Origin: Clostridiales bacterium
GTDB taxonomy: Bacteria > Bacillota > Clostridia > Christensenellales > Borkfalkiaceae
NCBI GenBank assembly: GCA_015055805.1
Contig: SVHN01000002.1
Location: 62,001-126,000, forward strand
Direction: 5' to 3'
DNA length: 64,000 nt
In this document: piece by piece, positions 50,060 through 58,798 of the stretch
Numbering within the stretch: the first letter of the stretch is position 1
How the letters are laid out: every line of letters begins with the position of its first letter
Notes under the pieces: generated by a model
Seen by the model: the letters and a program-made list of their open reading frames with translations, nothing else
Database searches by the model: none
What the model was told of the DNA's origin: nothing
Made by a program: the position numbers and the translations under genes

Positions 50060-50771
50060 CACCGTTCTCCTTTGACATATAGTTATATGAAAGTTCTGCC
50101 GCCTCTCTGGATACGTTGCACCCAAGGCTATACAGTTCAACACTCTTAAACATTTTATCTATAAGCCCCAAAAGCTTGTCCATCTTATATTCTACCGTTG
50201 GACGCACCGTTTGGTTAAGCACCACCATAAGCATTTCTTGCGGCGTGGCTTTTCTTATAGTGTTTTCCTTTGCCTGCGAAATCTTGCAGATAGCCTTTAT
50301 TTCCGCGCGCATGTTGTTTCCAAGATTATGTTTACCCGTCCAAGGCGTTCCGTAAACGTAAAACTTTCCGTCTTGGTATCTTATTATAGGCTTATCGTCG
50401 TTGACCATAACCGCCCTATCGCCTAAAAGTTCACGCCACAATCTCGCGTGCGTAGATTTGCCCGTTCCACTCGGCGCGGTAAACAGATACGCTTTACCGT
50501 CAACGGCTATTGCGCTAGAATGAAAAATTATTCCGTCGGCTTTAGACAGCGTATAGTCGCAAAGCTTGCGAAACAAGGCTAGCCCCTCAAGATACGGTTC
50601 GGGAAAATCTTCGGCTAACGCCTTTTCGCTTGCGATATCCTGGTCGGTTATAACCGTGGAAAACTCTGGTTGCTCTTCACCGTCGTACTCGTAATCTTTA
50701 CAAATTCTTGCGGTATATTTATACCTAATTTTAGCGTCGAACACAACGCCTGCTATTTTATATCTTGGCAT
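50049..50771 (-). CDS. HPr-kinase-like serine kinase
   Basis: 240 residues from the ATG at 50769-50771, which follows AGGGGAAG; longer frames upstream have no such site. The Walker A is LFTAPSGTGKSTHARLWREL near residue 115, with DDKPIIRY and a P-rich TPWTGKHNLG downstream, as in HprK and related PEPCK-fold kinases. HprK itself is about 310 residues with an N-terminal domain that differs here. Such PqqD-linked kinases phosphorylate precursor peptides (for example in lasso peptides); the target here is unknown. Confidence 0.85.
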   Translation of the reverse strand: MPRYKIAGVVFDAKIRYKYTARICKDYEYDGEEQPEFSTVITDQDIASEKALAEDFPEPYLEGLALFRKLCDYTLSKADGIIFHSSAIAVDGKAYLFTAPSGTGKSTHARLWRELLGDRAVMVNDDKPIIRYQDGKFYVYGTPWTGKHNLGNNMRAEIKAICKISQAKENTIRKATPQEMLMVVLNQTVRPTVEYKMDKLLGLIDKMFKSVELYSLGCNVSREAAELSYNYMSKENGDEN

Positions 50772-50928
50772 TTTTCTTCCCCTTATCGGCTTTTTTATGA
50801 GAATTTTCCTATAAAAAACCAATTCGTATATTATTTTACCAAAGCCGTTGCTCTTTGTCAATATAAATTTGATTTTTAAATAATTTTTATATATAATATA
50901 AATAGAAATCCGAAAGGGGGGCAAGTCA

Positions 50929-52029
50929 ATGAACGTAAAAGCAAAATTTACGGCTATAATTTTAGCGGCTATTATTTGTCTATCGTGTTTTGGCTGTTCT
51001 AACTCCGCCCGTGCAATCGACGCTTTTTATTTTAATTCCGATATCCATATCGAAACTAGGAATAAACCCTTAGGTGCTTCTATGGAACACGAGATTACGG
51101 ACTATTTAGACTATCTTGACAAAGCCTTTTCTATAACGCAAGAAGATTCAATCGTATCAAAATATAATAACCTTAAAGGTGGCGAAAACGTTTTATTATC
51201 CGACCCGCTTGAAATAGACGTTTTTAAGCAAGTGATTGCCGCGCAAGAATTTTCCGACGGAAAGTTTAACTGCGCCGTATATCCATTATCCGAACTTTGG
51301 GGGTTTAAGGACGGATACCCCTTGCCCAACTTCGTTCCGCCAACCGACGACGAGATAAATAAAATCCTAACTAGCGGCGCGACAAGTATTGACACGATAT
51401 CTTACGACGCCTTACTAACCGAGCAAGGCGAACTGAAAAAATTAAACGACAGTTCAAAAATAGATCTTGGTGGAATACTTAAAGGTTACGCAGCGGACGG
51501 CGTGGGCAAGATACTCAATGAAAACGGTTATAATTCAGGATACGTTAGTATCGGTACTAGCAGTCTTTATATCTTGTCGGTTGAAAGCCTTAAAATTCGC
51601 CACCCAAGAAATCAAGCGGAAACGCCGTCGGTTATATCGGTAAACTTAAAAGGCAAAAAAAACCTTAACGTTTCTACTAGTGGCGACTATGAAAAGACCT
51701 ATACCTTTAACGGAAAAACTTATTGTCATATCATTGACCCCGTAACGGGAAAGCCTGCCGAAACGGGCGTTATGAGCGCAACGCTTATCGGTGCAGACGG
51801 CGGATTTTCCGACGCTATAACTACCGCGCTATGCCTATGCAAACACACTAATGGCGACGGGCAAAGCCAACTAGTTACGCTTATGCAAAAGATACTTTCT
51901 ACCATTGATATCACTTGCCAAATTTTCGTGCTGTGGTCGGACGGTGAAAACAATCTTTTACTAACAAATAAAAAACAGGGCGAAGACTTCACCCTGCTAG
52001 ACCCAAATTTTACGGTCGTTAATATTTAG
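50929..52029 (+). CDS. apbE: FAD:protein FMN transferase ApbE
   Basis: Flavinylates Thr residues in secreted or membrane redox proteins such as Rnf/Nqr subunits and extracellular reductases. 366 residues with a lipoprotein signal (lipobox LSCFGC, Cys near residue 23). ApbE features: KIDLGGILKGYAADGVGKIL near residue 175, and TYCHIIDPVTGKPAETGVMS near residue 265. A GGGGGG ribosome site precedes the ATG. The terminator after it overlaps the convergent ABC permease stop. No flavinylation target is seen nearby. Confidence 0.95.
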   Translation: MNVKAKFTAIILAAIICLSCFGCSNSARAIDAFYFNSDIHIETRNKPLGASMEHEITDYLDYLDKAFSITQEDSIVSKYNNLKGGENVLLSDPLEIDVFKQVIAAQEFSDGKFNCAVYPLSELWGFKDGYPLPNFVPPTDDEINKILTSGATSIDTISYDALLTEQGELKKLNDSSKIDLGGILKGYAADGVGKILNENGYNSGYVSIGTSSLYILSVESLKIRHPRNQAETPSVISVNLKGKKNLNVSTSGDYEKTYTFNGKTYCHIIDPVTGKPAETGVMSATLIGADGGFSDAITTALCLCKHTNGDGQSQLVTLMQKILSTIDITCQIFVLWSDGENNLLLTNKKQGEDFTLLDPNFTVVNI

Positions 52030-52054
52030 TACTTTAATCTTTACTCACAATGTT

Positions 52055-52082
52055 CCGCCGAATTTTTTCGGCGGTTTTTTTA
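52055..52082 (+). terminator. Terminator after apbE
   Basis: CCGCCGAA pairs with TTCGGCGG around a T-rich loop, followed by TTTTTTT. The end overlaps the stop codon of the convergent permease gene. Confidence 0.88.
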
Positions 52083-52838
52083 TTTCCAGCCGCTTGCCTT
52101 TTTGCTTAGCCTATTAAAGATAAACTCAACTATTACCCCGAAAATTACGGCAACGCAAACGGTTGCTAGCATTTGCGCTATTTCAAAGTAGACCTTAGAA
52201 GTATTGAGCAAATACCCTATCGAGTTTGCCGTTTGGGCTATAACTTCGGCTGCAACCATAAGCTTAAAGTTTAATGATATTCCACCGCCTATCCCACTAT
52301 ATATTGACGGCATAGCTTGCGGAAGTTGGATTTTGGTAAAAACTCTTATTTCGTCTGCGCCGTCCACCCTGCCTGCCTCTGCAATGGTTTTATCAAGCGC
52401 GAAAAACGCGCTTTCAATATGCGTATAAAGGGTTGGCAAAACGACTAAGGTCGTAACTATTACGGGCGCGACTTGCGAGTTTGTCCAAAACAATAGTAGC
52501 AGTACGACCGCTATGGTCGGCAAAGCGCGCATGACGCTTATTATCGGGGAAACGGCACTCTTAAAAAGGTCGAATTTTGTTGAAAAAATCGCCAAGACAA
52601 AGGCTACCGCAAAAGAAAAAATAAAGGCGATAAGACTTCTTAAAAGGGTTAGGAAAAAGGCGGAATAAAAAGTTTTATCAAAAAACAGCGCGAAAAACTT
52701 TTCCGCCGTAAGTTTTACCGACGGCAGAATATATTCGCTATTCACTATCGCCCCTGCAAGTGCCCAAACGAGTATTAATACTAACACGGTTACAAGGGGC
52801 AATATTCTATTTAAGATTTTCGCGCGCTTATCTTTCAA
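52080..52838 (-). CDS. ABC transporter permease (SsuC/TauC/ThiX type)
   Basis: 252 residues with about six membrane helices. The EAA loop is AEAGRVDGADEIRVFTKIQL with PQAMPSI after it, contacting the ATPase. It lies 14 nt after the binding-protein gene. The expected third gene, the ATPase, is absent: the next gene is convergent apbE. The substrate group (sulfonate/taurine, pyrimidine precursors of thiamine, or similar) cannot be fixed. Confidence 0.92.
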   Translation of the reverse strand: MKDKRAKILNRILPLVTVLVLILVWALAGAIVNSEYILPSVKLTAEKFFALFFDKTFYSAFFLTLLRSLIAFIFSFAVAFVLAIFSTKFDLFKSAVSPIISVMRALPTIAVVLLLLFWTNSQVAPVIVTTLVVLPTLYTHIESAFFALDKTIAEAGRVDGADEIRVFTKIQLPQAMPSIYSGIGGGISLNFKLMVAAEVIAQTANSIGYLLNTSKVYFEIAQMLATVCVAVIFGVIVEFIFNRLSKKASGWK

Positions 52839-52852
52839 TTTTTACTCCGTTT

Positions 52853-53860
52853 TTATTCGGCAAAGAAGTCGTCTTCTATTGCTTTTGCAGACTTTTCGTT
52901 TATCTCGATTATCTTACTTATATATGTCTTAACCTGTTCTTTTGCATCGGTGGCGGACTGATAATATATCTTGCAGTTTTCCACAACCGAAGTGTTAATG
53001 TTTGCCGCAACAAGGCTTGCAGTTACACCTTCTTTTAGAACACCGTTTACAGCGTCAACCGCGCTTGCAGGATTTTCTTTTATCCAAGTAACGTTAGCGG
53101 AAAACTTTTCTGCCATACCGTCAATCTGTTCTTTGAACGGCTCATAAACTGACTTTCTTACCATAAGCACGGCTTGGGGATAAGATTTTGCTTGTTCGTC
53201 GTATAGGGTTTGTAGGTCGAGCCTTGACCAAGTCTTATCGGCAGCAACCTTGGTAAGGTTAGTTGCCGCAGGTTCGGGCAATAAACCAACGCTGAGTTTA
53301 CCCGTCTTTAATAGGGGTATCATCTCGGTTGCCGCGCCAAAATAGCGAACGGCTATTTTCCCTTCAACCGCAGTTTCGCTCACCACTATATCACCGAGCA
53401 GTCCGTTATTTTTTAATACGGCTTGGAAAGTTAAATCAGGCACTAAGCCTTGACCTATAACGCCGATAACCTTGCCTTTTAATCCGTCCAAAGTAGTTTC
53501 GCCGTCGCTCATAATATAAAGGTTACCGTGGGTTATGACCGCAGCCATAACGTAAGGCGAATCGGCGTTTGCTTTATAGAGTTTACTTGCCGCGTTTACG
53601 GGCATAACGATAAAGTCGCCTTGACCTTGCGACATAACACCGCCTATATCGTTTGACGATACGACGTGATAACTTATCTCACCGTCTATACCAAAGTTTT
53701 CCTTGTCGCTGATAAACTTTGCAATAGCAAGGGCAGGCGCGCCGTCAGGCGCGTAAAAAGATAAGTTTTTAGGTCCGTCGTTCTTATCTTTACAACCGAC
53801 ACACGCCGCTGATGAAAGAAGAGTTAAAACGCTTAAAAGGATTGCTAAAAATTTTTTCAT
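52853..53860 (-). CDS. ABC transporter substrate-binding lipoprotein (NMT1/SsuA-like)
   Basis: 335 residues. The lipoprotein signal has Cys near residue 23 (SSAACVGCKDK). The fold is that of NMT1/SsuA proteins: SFYAPDGAPALAIAKFISDK near residue 34, GDFIVMPVNAASKLYK near residue 82, VIGVIGQGLVPDLTFQAVLK near residue 130 and KSYPQAVLMVRKSVY near residue 235. AAGGAG precedes the ATG. The gene is read through a promoter, an attenuator-like leader and an interspersed element (54179 down to 53861), so ligand-dependent control is likely; the ligand is not known. Confidence 0.9.
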   Translation of the reverse strand: MKKFLAILLSVLTLLSSAACVGCKDKNDGPKNLSFYAPDGAPALAIAKFISDKENFGIDGEISYHVVSSNDIGGVMSQGQGDFIVMPVNAASKLYKANADSPYVMAAVITHGNLYIMSDGETTLDGLKGKVIGVIGQGLVPDLTFQAVLKNNGLLGDIVVSETAVEGKIAVRYFGAATEMIPLLKTGKLSVGLLPEPAATNLTKVAADKTWSRLDLQTLYDEQAKSYPQAVLMVRKSVYEPFKEQIDGMAEKFSANVTWIKENPASAVDAVNGVLKEGVTASLVAANINTSVVENCKIYYQSATDAKEQVKTYISKIIEINEKSAKAIEDDFFAE

Positions 53861-53894
53861 AACACTTTTCTCCTTAAAAAGATATTGGTTTCGT

Positions 53895-54013
53895 ATTAAG
53901 TTAAACGTGTTAGGCTAGGCTCGACCAAGCAAAAGGACAAATTGAACGTCTGTTCATTGTGGTCTTTTGCGTAGGGCAGTAACGACGCATAACGAAGTTT
54001 AGAACGGATTAAA
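53895..54013 (+). repeat. Structured interspersed element, copy 7
   Basis: The most diverged copy. Outer arms ATTAAGTTAAACGTGTTA and ATAACGAAGTTTAGAACGG with partial pairing (CGTGTTA/ATAACG; AAAC/GTTT). The middle stem is GCAAAAGGAC (53929-53938) with GTCTTTTGC (53962-53970). The inner hairpin is TGAAC (53943-53947) with GTTCA (53952-53956). It lies between the leader terminator and the binding-protein gene. Confidence 0.8.
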
Positions 54014-54051
54014 AAAAGAAAACGCCCTGCGCAAAATATACACTCAGGGCG
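54011..54051 (-). terminator. Attenuator terminator of the ABC-operon leader
   Basis: On the minus strand CGCCCTG (54045-54051) pairs with CAGGGCG (54023-54029), followed by TTTTCTTTTTTT. The 5' arm can instead pair with CAGGGC at 54103-54108. Confidence 0.8.
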
Positions 54052-54144
54052 ATACGCGAATCATCAAGACAAGCTTGCTTGCCTTGTAAATTCCAAGATT
54101 TAGCCCTGCACTATCAGGCGCACCTTTTAGTTTAGGTATTTAGT
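54052..54144 (-). ncRNA. Unidentified attenuator-like leader RNA (putative riboswitch)
   Basis: From the start expected for the promoter at 54151-54179 the minus-strand RNA forms an ACCU/AGGU hairpin, then GCGCCUGAUAGUGCAGGGC, an inner AAGGCAAG/CUUGUCUU hairpin and GAUGAUUCGCGUAUC. CAGGGC (54103-54108) and GCCCUG (54045-54050) can close a stem that excludes the terminator. It does not match the TPP, SAM, THF, FMN, cobalamin or purine consensus as I know them. Confidence 0.55.
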
Positions 54145-54150
54145 AAGGTT

Positions 54151-54179
54151 ATTATATAAGATATAAGAAAAATTGTCAA
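54151..54179 (-). promoter_or_regulatory. Consensus promoter for the ABC leader
   Basis: Minus-strand TTGACA (54174-54179), 17-nt spacer, TATAAT (54151-54156). Confidence 0.9.
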
Positions 54180-54201
54180 CTTTTTATTAGCACATAATTT
54201 G

Positions 54202-54230
54202 TTGTAAAATTTTTTCTTTAATGGTATAAT
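54202..54230 (+). promoter_or_regulatory. Promoter for the GDPD gene
   Basis: TTGTAA (54202-54207), 17-nt spacer, TATAAT (54225-54230), 28 nt before the ATG. Confidence 0.65.
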
Positions 54231-54258
54231 AAAAGAAAGTAAAAGTTGGAGCGTAGAT

Positions 54259-54978
54259 ATGAAGATTATTGCCCACCGTTCAGGTCCTAACGTTTATCCC
54301 GAACAGACTATAACTTCGGCATCATTTGCCCTTTATTGTGGCGCGGATATGGTGGAAGTTGACGTTCGCTATACCCTTGATAAAAAAATCGCAGCGTCGC
54401 ACGACGCTAACACTTTAAGGGTTTTCGGGCAGGATAAACTTGTTAAAGATATGACCGAAAAGGAATTTTTGTCGCTAAGGCATAAAGCCGACGTTTCGTT
54501 CGGTTCGCATCTTTTTGAGCATTATCTTATGCGGAAAATCGCGCCCATACTTATTCACGTCAAAGAAGACGAACTTATTGACGATTTAATCGCGCTGCTT
54601 AAAAAGTACGACTATCTAGACAAGGTTACTTTCGGTGTTATGAGCGTTAATGCGGTAAACAAAATAAAAGCGGTGGATAAAACCTTGCCCGTGCTTGCGT
54701 TTATGCCAAAAGTTCAGGATATAGTTGAGTTCGTGAAGGCTGGCGCGGATTATATTAGGCTTTGGCAAGACTGGACGAACGACGATACGGTAAAGACGGT
54801 TAAAAATTCTGGCGCAAAACTTTGGATAATGACGGGAAAGATTACCGACAAGGACTCGGACGTCGGCGTTTCTACCCAAGACGGGCTTAAAAAACTTATC
54901 AGCTACGACGTGGACGGAATACTTATAAACGATATAACTATTCTTCAAGACGTTTTGCAAGAAATCGAACAAGATTAA
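54259..54978 (+). CDS. Glycerophosphodiester phosphodiesterase
   Basis: 239 residues, cytoplasmic, no signal peptide. KIIAHRSGPNVYPEQTITSA holds the catalytic HR and PE(N)T block, here PEQT, and MVEVDVRYTLDKKIAASHDA holds the metal-binding Glu/Asp and second His. The C-terminal DGLKKLISYDVDGILINDI is a typical end. It hydrolyses glycerophosphodiesters from phospholipid turnover to glycerol-3-phosphate. TTGGAG lies 9 nt before the start. It is monocistronic. Confidence 0.93.
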   Translation: MKIIAHRSGPNVYPEQTITSASFALYCGADMVEVDVRYTLDKKIAASHDANTLRVFGQDKLVKDMTEKEFLSLRHKADVSFGSHLFEHYLMRKIAPILIHVKEDELIDDLIALLKKYDYLDKVTFGVMSVNAVNKIKAVDKTLPVLAFMPKVQDIVEFVKAGADYIRLWQDWTNDDTVKTVKNSGAKLWIMTGKITDKDSDVGVSTQDGLKKLISYDVDGILINDITILQDVLQEIEQD

Positions 54979-54990
54979 CCATAATAGATA

Positions 54991-55030
54991 AAGGCGGTCG
55001 CTAAAAATTGCGACCGCCTATTTTATTTTT
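54991..55030. terminator. Bidirectional terminator between GDPD and spoIIID
   Basis: AGGCGGTCGC pairs with GCGACCGCCT around TAAAAATT, followed by ATTTTATTTTT. The 3' end overlaps the spoIIID stop region. Confidence 0.85.
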
Positions 55031-55274
55031 CGCCTTTATATTTTCTCTTTGTTGCCTCGCCGCCACGAATATGCCGTTCGGAAAGGTTTTTGTCAAGCAC
55101 CTTTTTTACCCTGCGGTAAAGTTCTTTGTCTATGCTTTTAAGCCGATCGGATACGTCTTTATGTATAGTTGACTTGCTTATCCCAAAAACTTCAGCCGCC
55201 GCTCTTACCGTTGCGCCCGTTTCGGCAACGTAGTTCCCTTCTTCGATTATTCTGTCTATTATATCTTCACGCAT
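55023..55274 (-). CDS. spoIIID: Sporulation transcription factor SpoIIID
   Basis: Mother-cell regulator that activates and represses sigma-E and sigma-K genes. 83 residues, normal for the family: IDRIIEEGNYVAETGATVRA, the helix-turn-helix AAEVFGISKSTIHKDVSDRL (about 26-45), DKNLSERHIRGGEATKRKYK and a basic tail. Its presence means a sporulation programme, in keeping with the CotF-like genes near 32 kb. AAAGGGGA precedes the ATG. Confidence 0.97.
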   Translation of the reverse strand: MREDIIDRIIEEGNYVAETGATVRAAAEVFGISKSTIHKDVSDRLKSIDKELYRRVKKVLDKNLSERHIRGGEATKRKYKGEK

Positions 55275-55332
55275 TTTACTATCCCCTTTTACTTGAATAG
55301 TAAAAACTTATGCGCTATTTCGACAAAATATG

Positions 55333-55908
55333 TTATTCTACCCTTTTAAAAATAAGTTTACACAAAAAGAAAGCGATAGTGCCTGCGACACCGCCGACTA
55401 TTATTCCGCCGATAACGTCGGTAAAATAATGCACGGTAAGGTATATTCTTGAAAACGCCATTAATAAAACCAACAAAAATCCCGTCCAACTCCATTTCTT
55501 GTTTAGGCTTAAAAACAGCGCGGTCATTGACGTCATTGTGACCGTGACGTGTCCTGACGGAAAGGAATATTCACTCTCTAAATGTCCGCCGACAAATTCC
55601 CAAAACTCTCTATATAAGTCGCTCGCCAAATACGGTCTTTCTCTTGCGACGGCATTTTTTATAATGACGTTTGTAAACAGCGCGCCTATCCCGATTGCTA
55701 AAAGCACGGCTAGCCCTGTTTTTCTAGTTTTAGAAAACAACAACAATATCGCGCCAAGTATTAAAAACGCTATTCCGCCCTTACCTAAAAAGGCAAGGAT
55801 TAAGGAAAGTGGCGTAAAAAAGCCGCTTGCTTTTACGGCAAGGTTATGCGTGAAATTAAAAACTGCGCCGTCAAGCCCAGCAAAGCTAGTGTTTAGCCAC
55901 TCTGCCAT
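55333..55908 (-). CDS. PAP2-superfamily membrane phosphatase
   Basis: 191 residues with about six helices. All three catalytic blocks are present: KNAVARERP (KX6RP), YSFPSGHVTVT (PSGH), SRIYLTVHYFTDVIGG (SRX5HX3D). Members dephosphorylate phosphatidic acid or undecaprenyl diphosphate at the membrane. With uppP at 2439-3227 this may be a second lipid-carrier phosphatase. AAGGGG lies before the ATG. Confidence 0.93.
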   Translation of the reverse strand: MAEWLNTSFAGLDGAVFNFTHNLAVKASGFFTPLSLILAFLGKGGIAFLILGAILLLFSKTRKTGLAVLLAIGIGALFTNVIIKNAVARERPYLASDLYREFWEFVGGHLESEYSFPSGHVTVTMTSMTALFLSLNKKWSWTGFLLVLLMAFSRIYLTVHYFTDVIGGIIVGGVAGTIAFFLCKLIFKRVE

Positions 55909-55921
55909 ATTTACCCCTTTT

Positions 55922-56668
55922 TTACAGTAATTTTTGCCACTCGGAAAATTTATAACCGAGATTATCTATACTGTGTGAATCGGAAGAAATTATAAGTTTT
56001 CCGCCTTTACTTTTTATATAGTCTATCAAGTCTTTGCTTGGGTAAGGTTCTTGCCTATACCCCCTTGATATTGCGCCGACGTTGAGTTCAAAGGGAACGG
56101 AAAGTCCGATAAGTTCGTCCACCGCCGCCCTACTTGCTTTTATATATCTTTGGTCGTTAGTGCTAAAATATTTATCACCCTGATTGAACTTGGTTATTAA
56201 GTCCAAGTGACCTATGATATTCGGCTTTTTAACTTTAAGTTCAGTTACCGCTTGATAATAATTTTCCACGGCAGCAAAAAAGTCGCCGTTAAACACGGTA
56301 TTCACGGTATTTAAAAAATATTCTTCCGACCTATCCACGTCGTAATAATTTTCTTTGACCTTAAAATAATGTACCGAGCCTATAACGTAGTCGTACCCGT
56401 CGGTCGGGTGCGTGGAAAAAACGTCTTGTTCTACACCGCACAAAACTTCGATTTTGTCTTTGTATTCGGTTTTTAGCCTTGCCATTTCTTTTTTGAACGC
56501 CTTTTCGCCGTCAACGGTTACGCAATAGGTTTTATCAAAGTCGGTATAGGAATGAACTACTAGTCCTATCTTTTTAAGCCCTTTTTCTATTGCCGACTTA
56601 ACCATTTCTTCGGGCGAATTTTTGCCGTCGCAAAAGTTGGTGTGCGCGTGCAGATCGGAAAAAATCAT
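55922..56668 (-). CDS. hisK: PHP-domain histidinol-phosphatase
   Basis: 248 residues. The PHP metal site is visible: [12 protein letters not shown] near residue 4, [10 protein letters not shown] near residue 36, VEQDVF and HYFK in the middle, GHLDLITKF near residue 157 and SSDSH near the C-terminus. It dephosphorylates histidinol phosphate to histidinol, the step absent from the rest of this operon. It overlaps hisIE by 4 nt, so it is the last gene of the his operon. Confidence 0.93.
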   Translation of the reverse strand: MIFSDLHAHTNFCDGKNSPEEMVKSAIEKGLKKIGLVVHSYTDFDKTYCVTVDGEKAFKKEMARLKTEYKDKIEVLCGVEQDVFSTHPTDGYDYVIGSVHYFKVKENYYDVDRSEEYFLNTVNTVFNGDFFAAVENYYQAVTELKVKKPNIIGHLDLITKFNQGDKYFSTNDQRYIKASRAAVDELIGLSVPFELNVGAISRGYRQEPYPSKDLIDYIKSKGGKLIISSDSHSIDNLGYKFSEWQKLL

Positions 56669-57315
56669 TTGGTCATTTTCTCCTGCTTAACCTTTTTGTC
56701 TATAACGTGACGTGACGCAAGTTCACGGTGTATATCTTCTAAAGATATTCCCATCTGTATCATAAGAACGAGCGTGTGATAGCAAAGGTCGGCTATTTCG
56801 TAAATGGTTTCTTTCTTGTCGTCGGCTTTTGCCGCGATAATTACTTCGGTGCACTCCTCACCGACTTTTTTCAAGATTTTATCTAAGCCTTTCTCGAACA
56901 GATAAGTGGTATACGAGCCTTCCTTTTTCTCGGTCTTTCTGCCTTCAATAAGTTTCATTAAACCGTCAAGCGAAAACTCATGCAAGTCTTCGTTTTCAAA
57001 CACTTGGTTATAAAAGCAAGAATATTCACCGGTATGACAAGCAGGTCCGTCTGGCTCTACCATAACGATAAGCGCGTCTTTATCGCAGTCTGCGGTTATA
57101 TCCACGACGTGCTGATAGTTTCCGCTGGTTTCACCTTTAAGCCACAACTCGTTTCTCGACCTGCTCCAAAAACAAGTAAGTTTTTTCTCCATAGTGACCT
57201 TTAAACTTTCTTCGTTCATATACGCCAAGGTTAAAACCTTTTTGGTTATCGCATCAACAACTATTGCAGGGATAAGCCCCTTTTCATCAAATTTAAGTTC
57301 TTTAACGTCTATCAT
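56665..57315 (-). CDS. hisIE: Bifunctional phosphoribosyl-AMP cyclohydrolase / phosphoribosyl-ATP pyrophosphatase
   Basis: 216 residues from the ATG at 57313-57315 (GAAGGTG lies upstream; a frame from 57354 would overlap hisF). The HisI half (1-105) has [37 protein letters not shown], and metal-binding DCDKDAL...[11 protein letters not shown]. The HisE half (about 115-216) has [15 protein letters not shown]. Both catalyse sequential steps of histidine synthesis. It lies 14 nt after hisF. Confidence 0.95.
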   Translation of the reverse strand: MIDVKELKFDEKGLIPAIVVDAITKKVLTLAYMNEESLKVTMEKKLTCFWSRSRNELWLKGETSGNYQHVVDITADCDKDALIVMVEPDGPACHTGEYSCFYNQVFENEDLHEFSLDGLMKLIEGRKTEKKEGSYTTYLFEKGLDKILKKVGEECTEVIIAAKADDKKETIYEIADLCYHTLVLMIQMGISLEDIHRELASRHVIDKKVKQEKMTK

Positions 57316-57329
57316 AATTTCACCTTCGT

Positions 57330-58088
57330 TTATCTTCTTACGGGTATTCCGCACTCAAATAATATTTCTTTTAATTGGTCTATTCTAACTTCCCCAAAAT
57401 GGAAGATTGACGCTGCAAGTCCTGCATCAACTTTGGGTAGGCTTGTAAAAAGTTCTATAAAATCTTCCGCCTTTCCTGCTCCGCCCGACGCTATGACGGG
57501 CACGTTTACCACGTCACACACAGCCGAAAGCATTTCTAAGTCAAACCCCTTTTTAACACCGTCGGTATCAATTGAGTTTAAGACTATCTCGCCTGCGCCG
57601 TTATCCACACCGCGCTTTATCCACTCGATTGCGTCCATATCGGTATTCTCTCTACCGCCCTTGGCAAACACCTTGAACGTTCCGTTCACGCGCTTGACGT
57701 CTGCCGACAGCACCACGCATTGATTGCCGTAACGCTTTGCCGCTTGGTAAATTAGGTCGGGGTTTTTTATTGCGCCAGAGTTTACGCTGACTTTATCCGC
57801 GCCACATTTAAGTACCCTATCAAAGTCGTCTAGCGTATTAATCCCACCGCCAACGGTCAGCGGTATAAATATGGTTCTTGCAACTTCTTTTAATATATCG
57901 GTAAACAGCGCGCGACCTTCCGCCGACGCGGTTATGTCGTAAAAAACAAGTTCGTCCGCGCCGTTGTCACTGTAATATTTTCCAAGTTCGATCGGGGACG
58001 AAACGTCCGACAAACCCTGAAAATTTACGCCCTTTACCACTCTTCCGTTCTTAACGTCTAAACACGGTATAATCCTTTTGGTTATCAT
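57330..58088 (-). CDS. hisF: Imidazole glycerol phosphate synthase cyclase subunit
   Basis: 252-residue TIM barrel: [20 protein letters not shown] at the start (catalytic Asp in LDV), [13 protein letters not shown] near residue 80 and [13 protein letters not shown] near residue 215. It makes IGP and AICAR with ammonia from HisH. It overlaps hisA by 4 nt. Confidence 0.98.
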   Translation of the reverse strand: MITKRIIPCLDVKNGRVVKGVNFQGLSDVSSPIELGKYYSDNGADELVFYDITASAEGRALFTDILKEVARTIFIPLTVGGGINTLDDFDRVLKCGADKVSVNSGAIKNPDLIYQAAKRYGNQCVVLSADVKRVNGTFKVFAKGGRENTDMDAIEWIKRGVDNGAGEIVLNSIDTDGVKKGFDLEMLSAVCDVVNVPVIASGGAGKAEDFIELFTSLPKVDAGLAASIFHFGEVRIDQLKEILFECGIPVRR

Positions 58089-58798
58089 CTCGTTACCTTA
58101 ATTGCCTCTTCGATAGTAATTGCTTTGGTGTAATACGCCTTACCGATTATCGCGCCGTAAACGCCGATTTCTTTTAGGCGAATAATATCGTCTATTGACG
58201 AAACGCCACCCGACGCTATGACGTTCATACTGAGCCGCCTTTTAAGCTCGCCGTACAACTCGTGGTTTGCGCCTTGCATTGCTCCGTCTTTACTTATATC
58301 CGTACTTATTATTGTGGAAACGCCCATTTCTTGAAGTTTTGAGCAAAACTCAAACCCGTCAAGTCCACTCTTTTCCGTCCAGCCTTTAATAGCGACTGCG
58401 CCGTCTTTTAGGTCCACGCCAACGGCAATCTTATCTCCGTATTTTTCTACCGCCGCCCTTAAAAAGTCTTGGTCGGTTACCGCCGCCGTACCGAGTATTA
58501 CGCGCTTAACGCCGATATCTATATATCTATCGACGACTTCCATACTTCTAATGCCGCCGCCCACTTCAATAAACAAATCGGTTTCTTTAACTAGTCTTTC
58601 AATGACGTCAAGGTTGGGCGTTCCGCCGTCCCTTGCGCCTTCTAGGTCTACTAAGTGCATAAACTCTGCGCCCTGAGATTTAAAGTCAAGAGCAATTTCC
58701 AAGGGATTATCACTATAAACGGTCATTTGGTTATAGTCGCCCTTATATAGTCTTACGGCTTTTTTGTCAAATAAATCTATGGCTGGAAAAATCTTCAT
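58085..58798 (-). CDS. hisA: ProFAR isomerase
   Basis: 237 residues from the ATG at 58796-58798 after GGGAG; a frame from 58819 would overlap hisH further. TIM barrel with KIFPAIDLFDKKAVRLYKGD at the start, IEVGGGIRSMEVVDRY and VIASGGVSSIDDI. It shares the ATGA overlap with hisH and with hisF, so three genes are coupled in a row. Confidence 0.97.
   Translation of the reverse strand: MKIFPAIDLFDKKAVRLYKGDYNQMTVYSDNPLEIALDFKSQGAEFMHLVDLEGARDGGTPNLDVIERLVKETDLFIEVGGGIRSMEVVDRYIDIGVKRVILGTAAVTDQDFLRAAVEKYGDKIAVGVDLKDGAVAIKGWTEKSGLDGFEFCSKLQEMGVSTIISTDISKDGAMQGANHELYGELKRRLSMNVIASGGVSSIDDIIRLKEIGVYGAIIGKAYYTKAITIEEAIKVTR

Noticed and set aside
54052-54144. THF or TPP riboswitch before the ABC operon
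   Set aside because: GAUGAUUCGCGU matches the THF aptamer start, but the required second half is missing; CUGAGA and ACCUGAUC of TPP are not arranged correctly.
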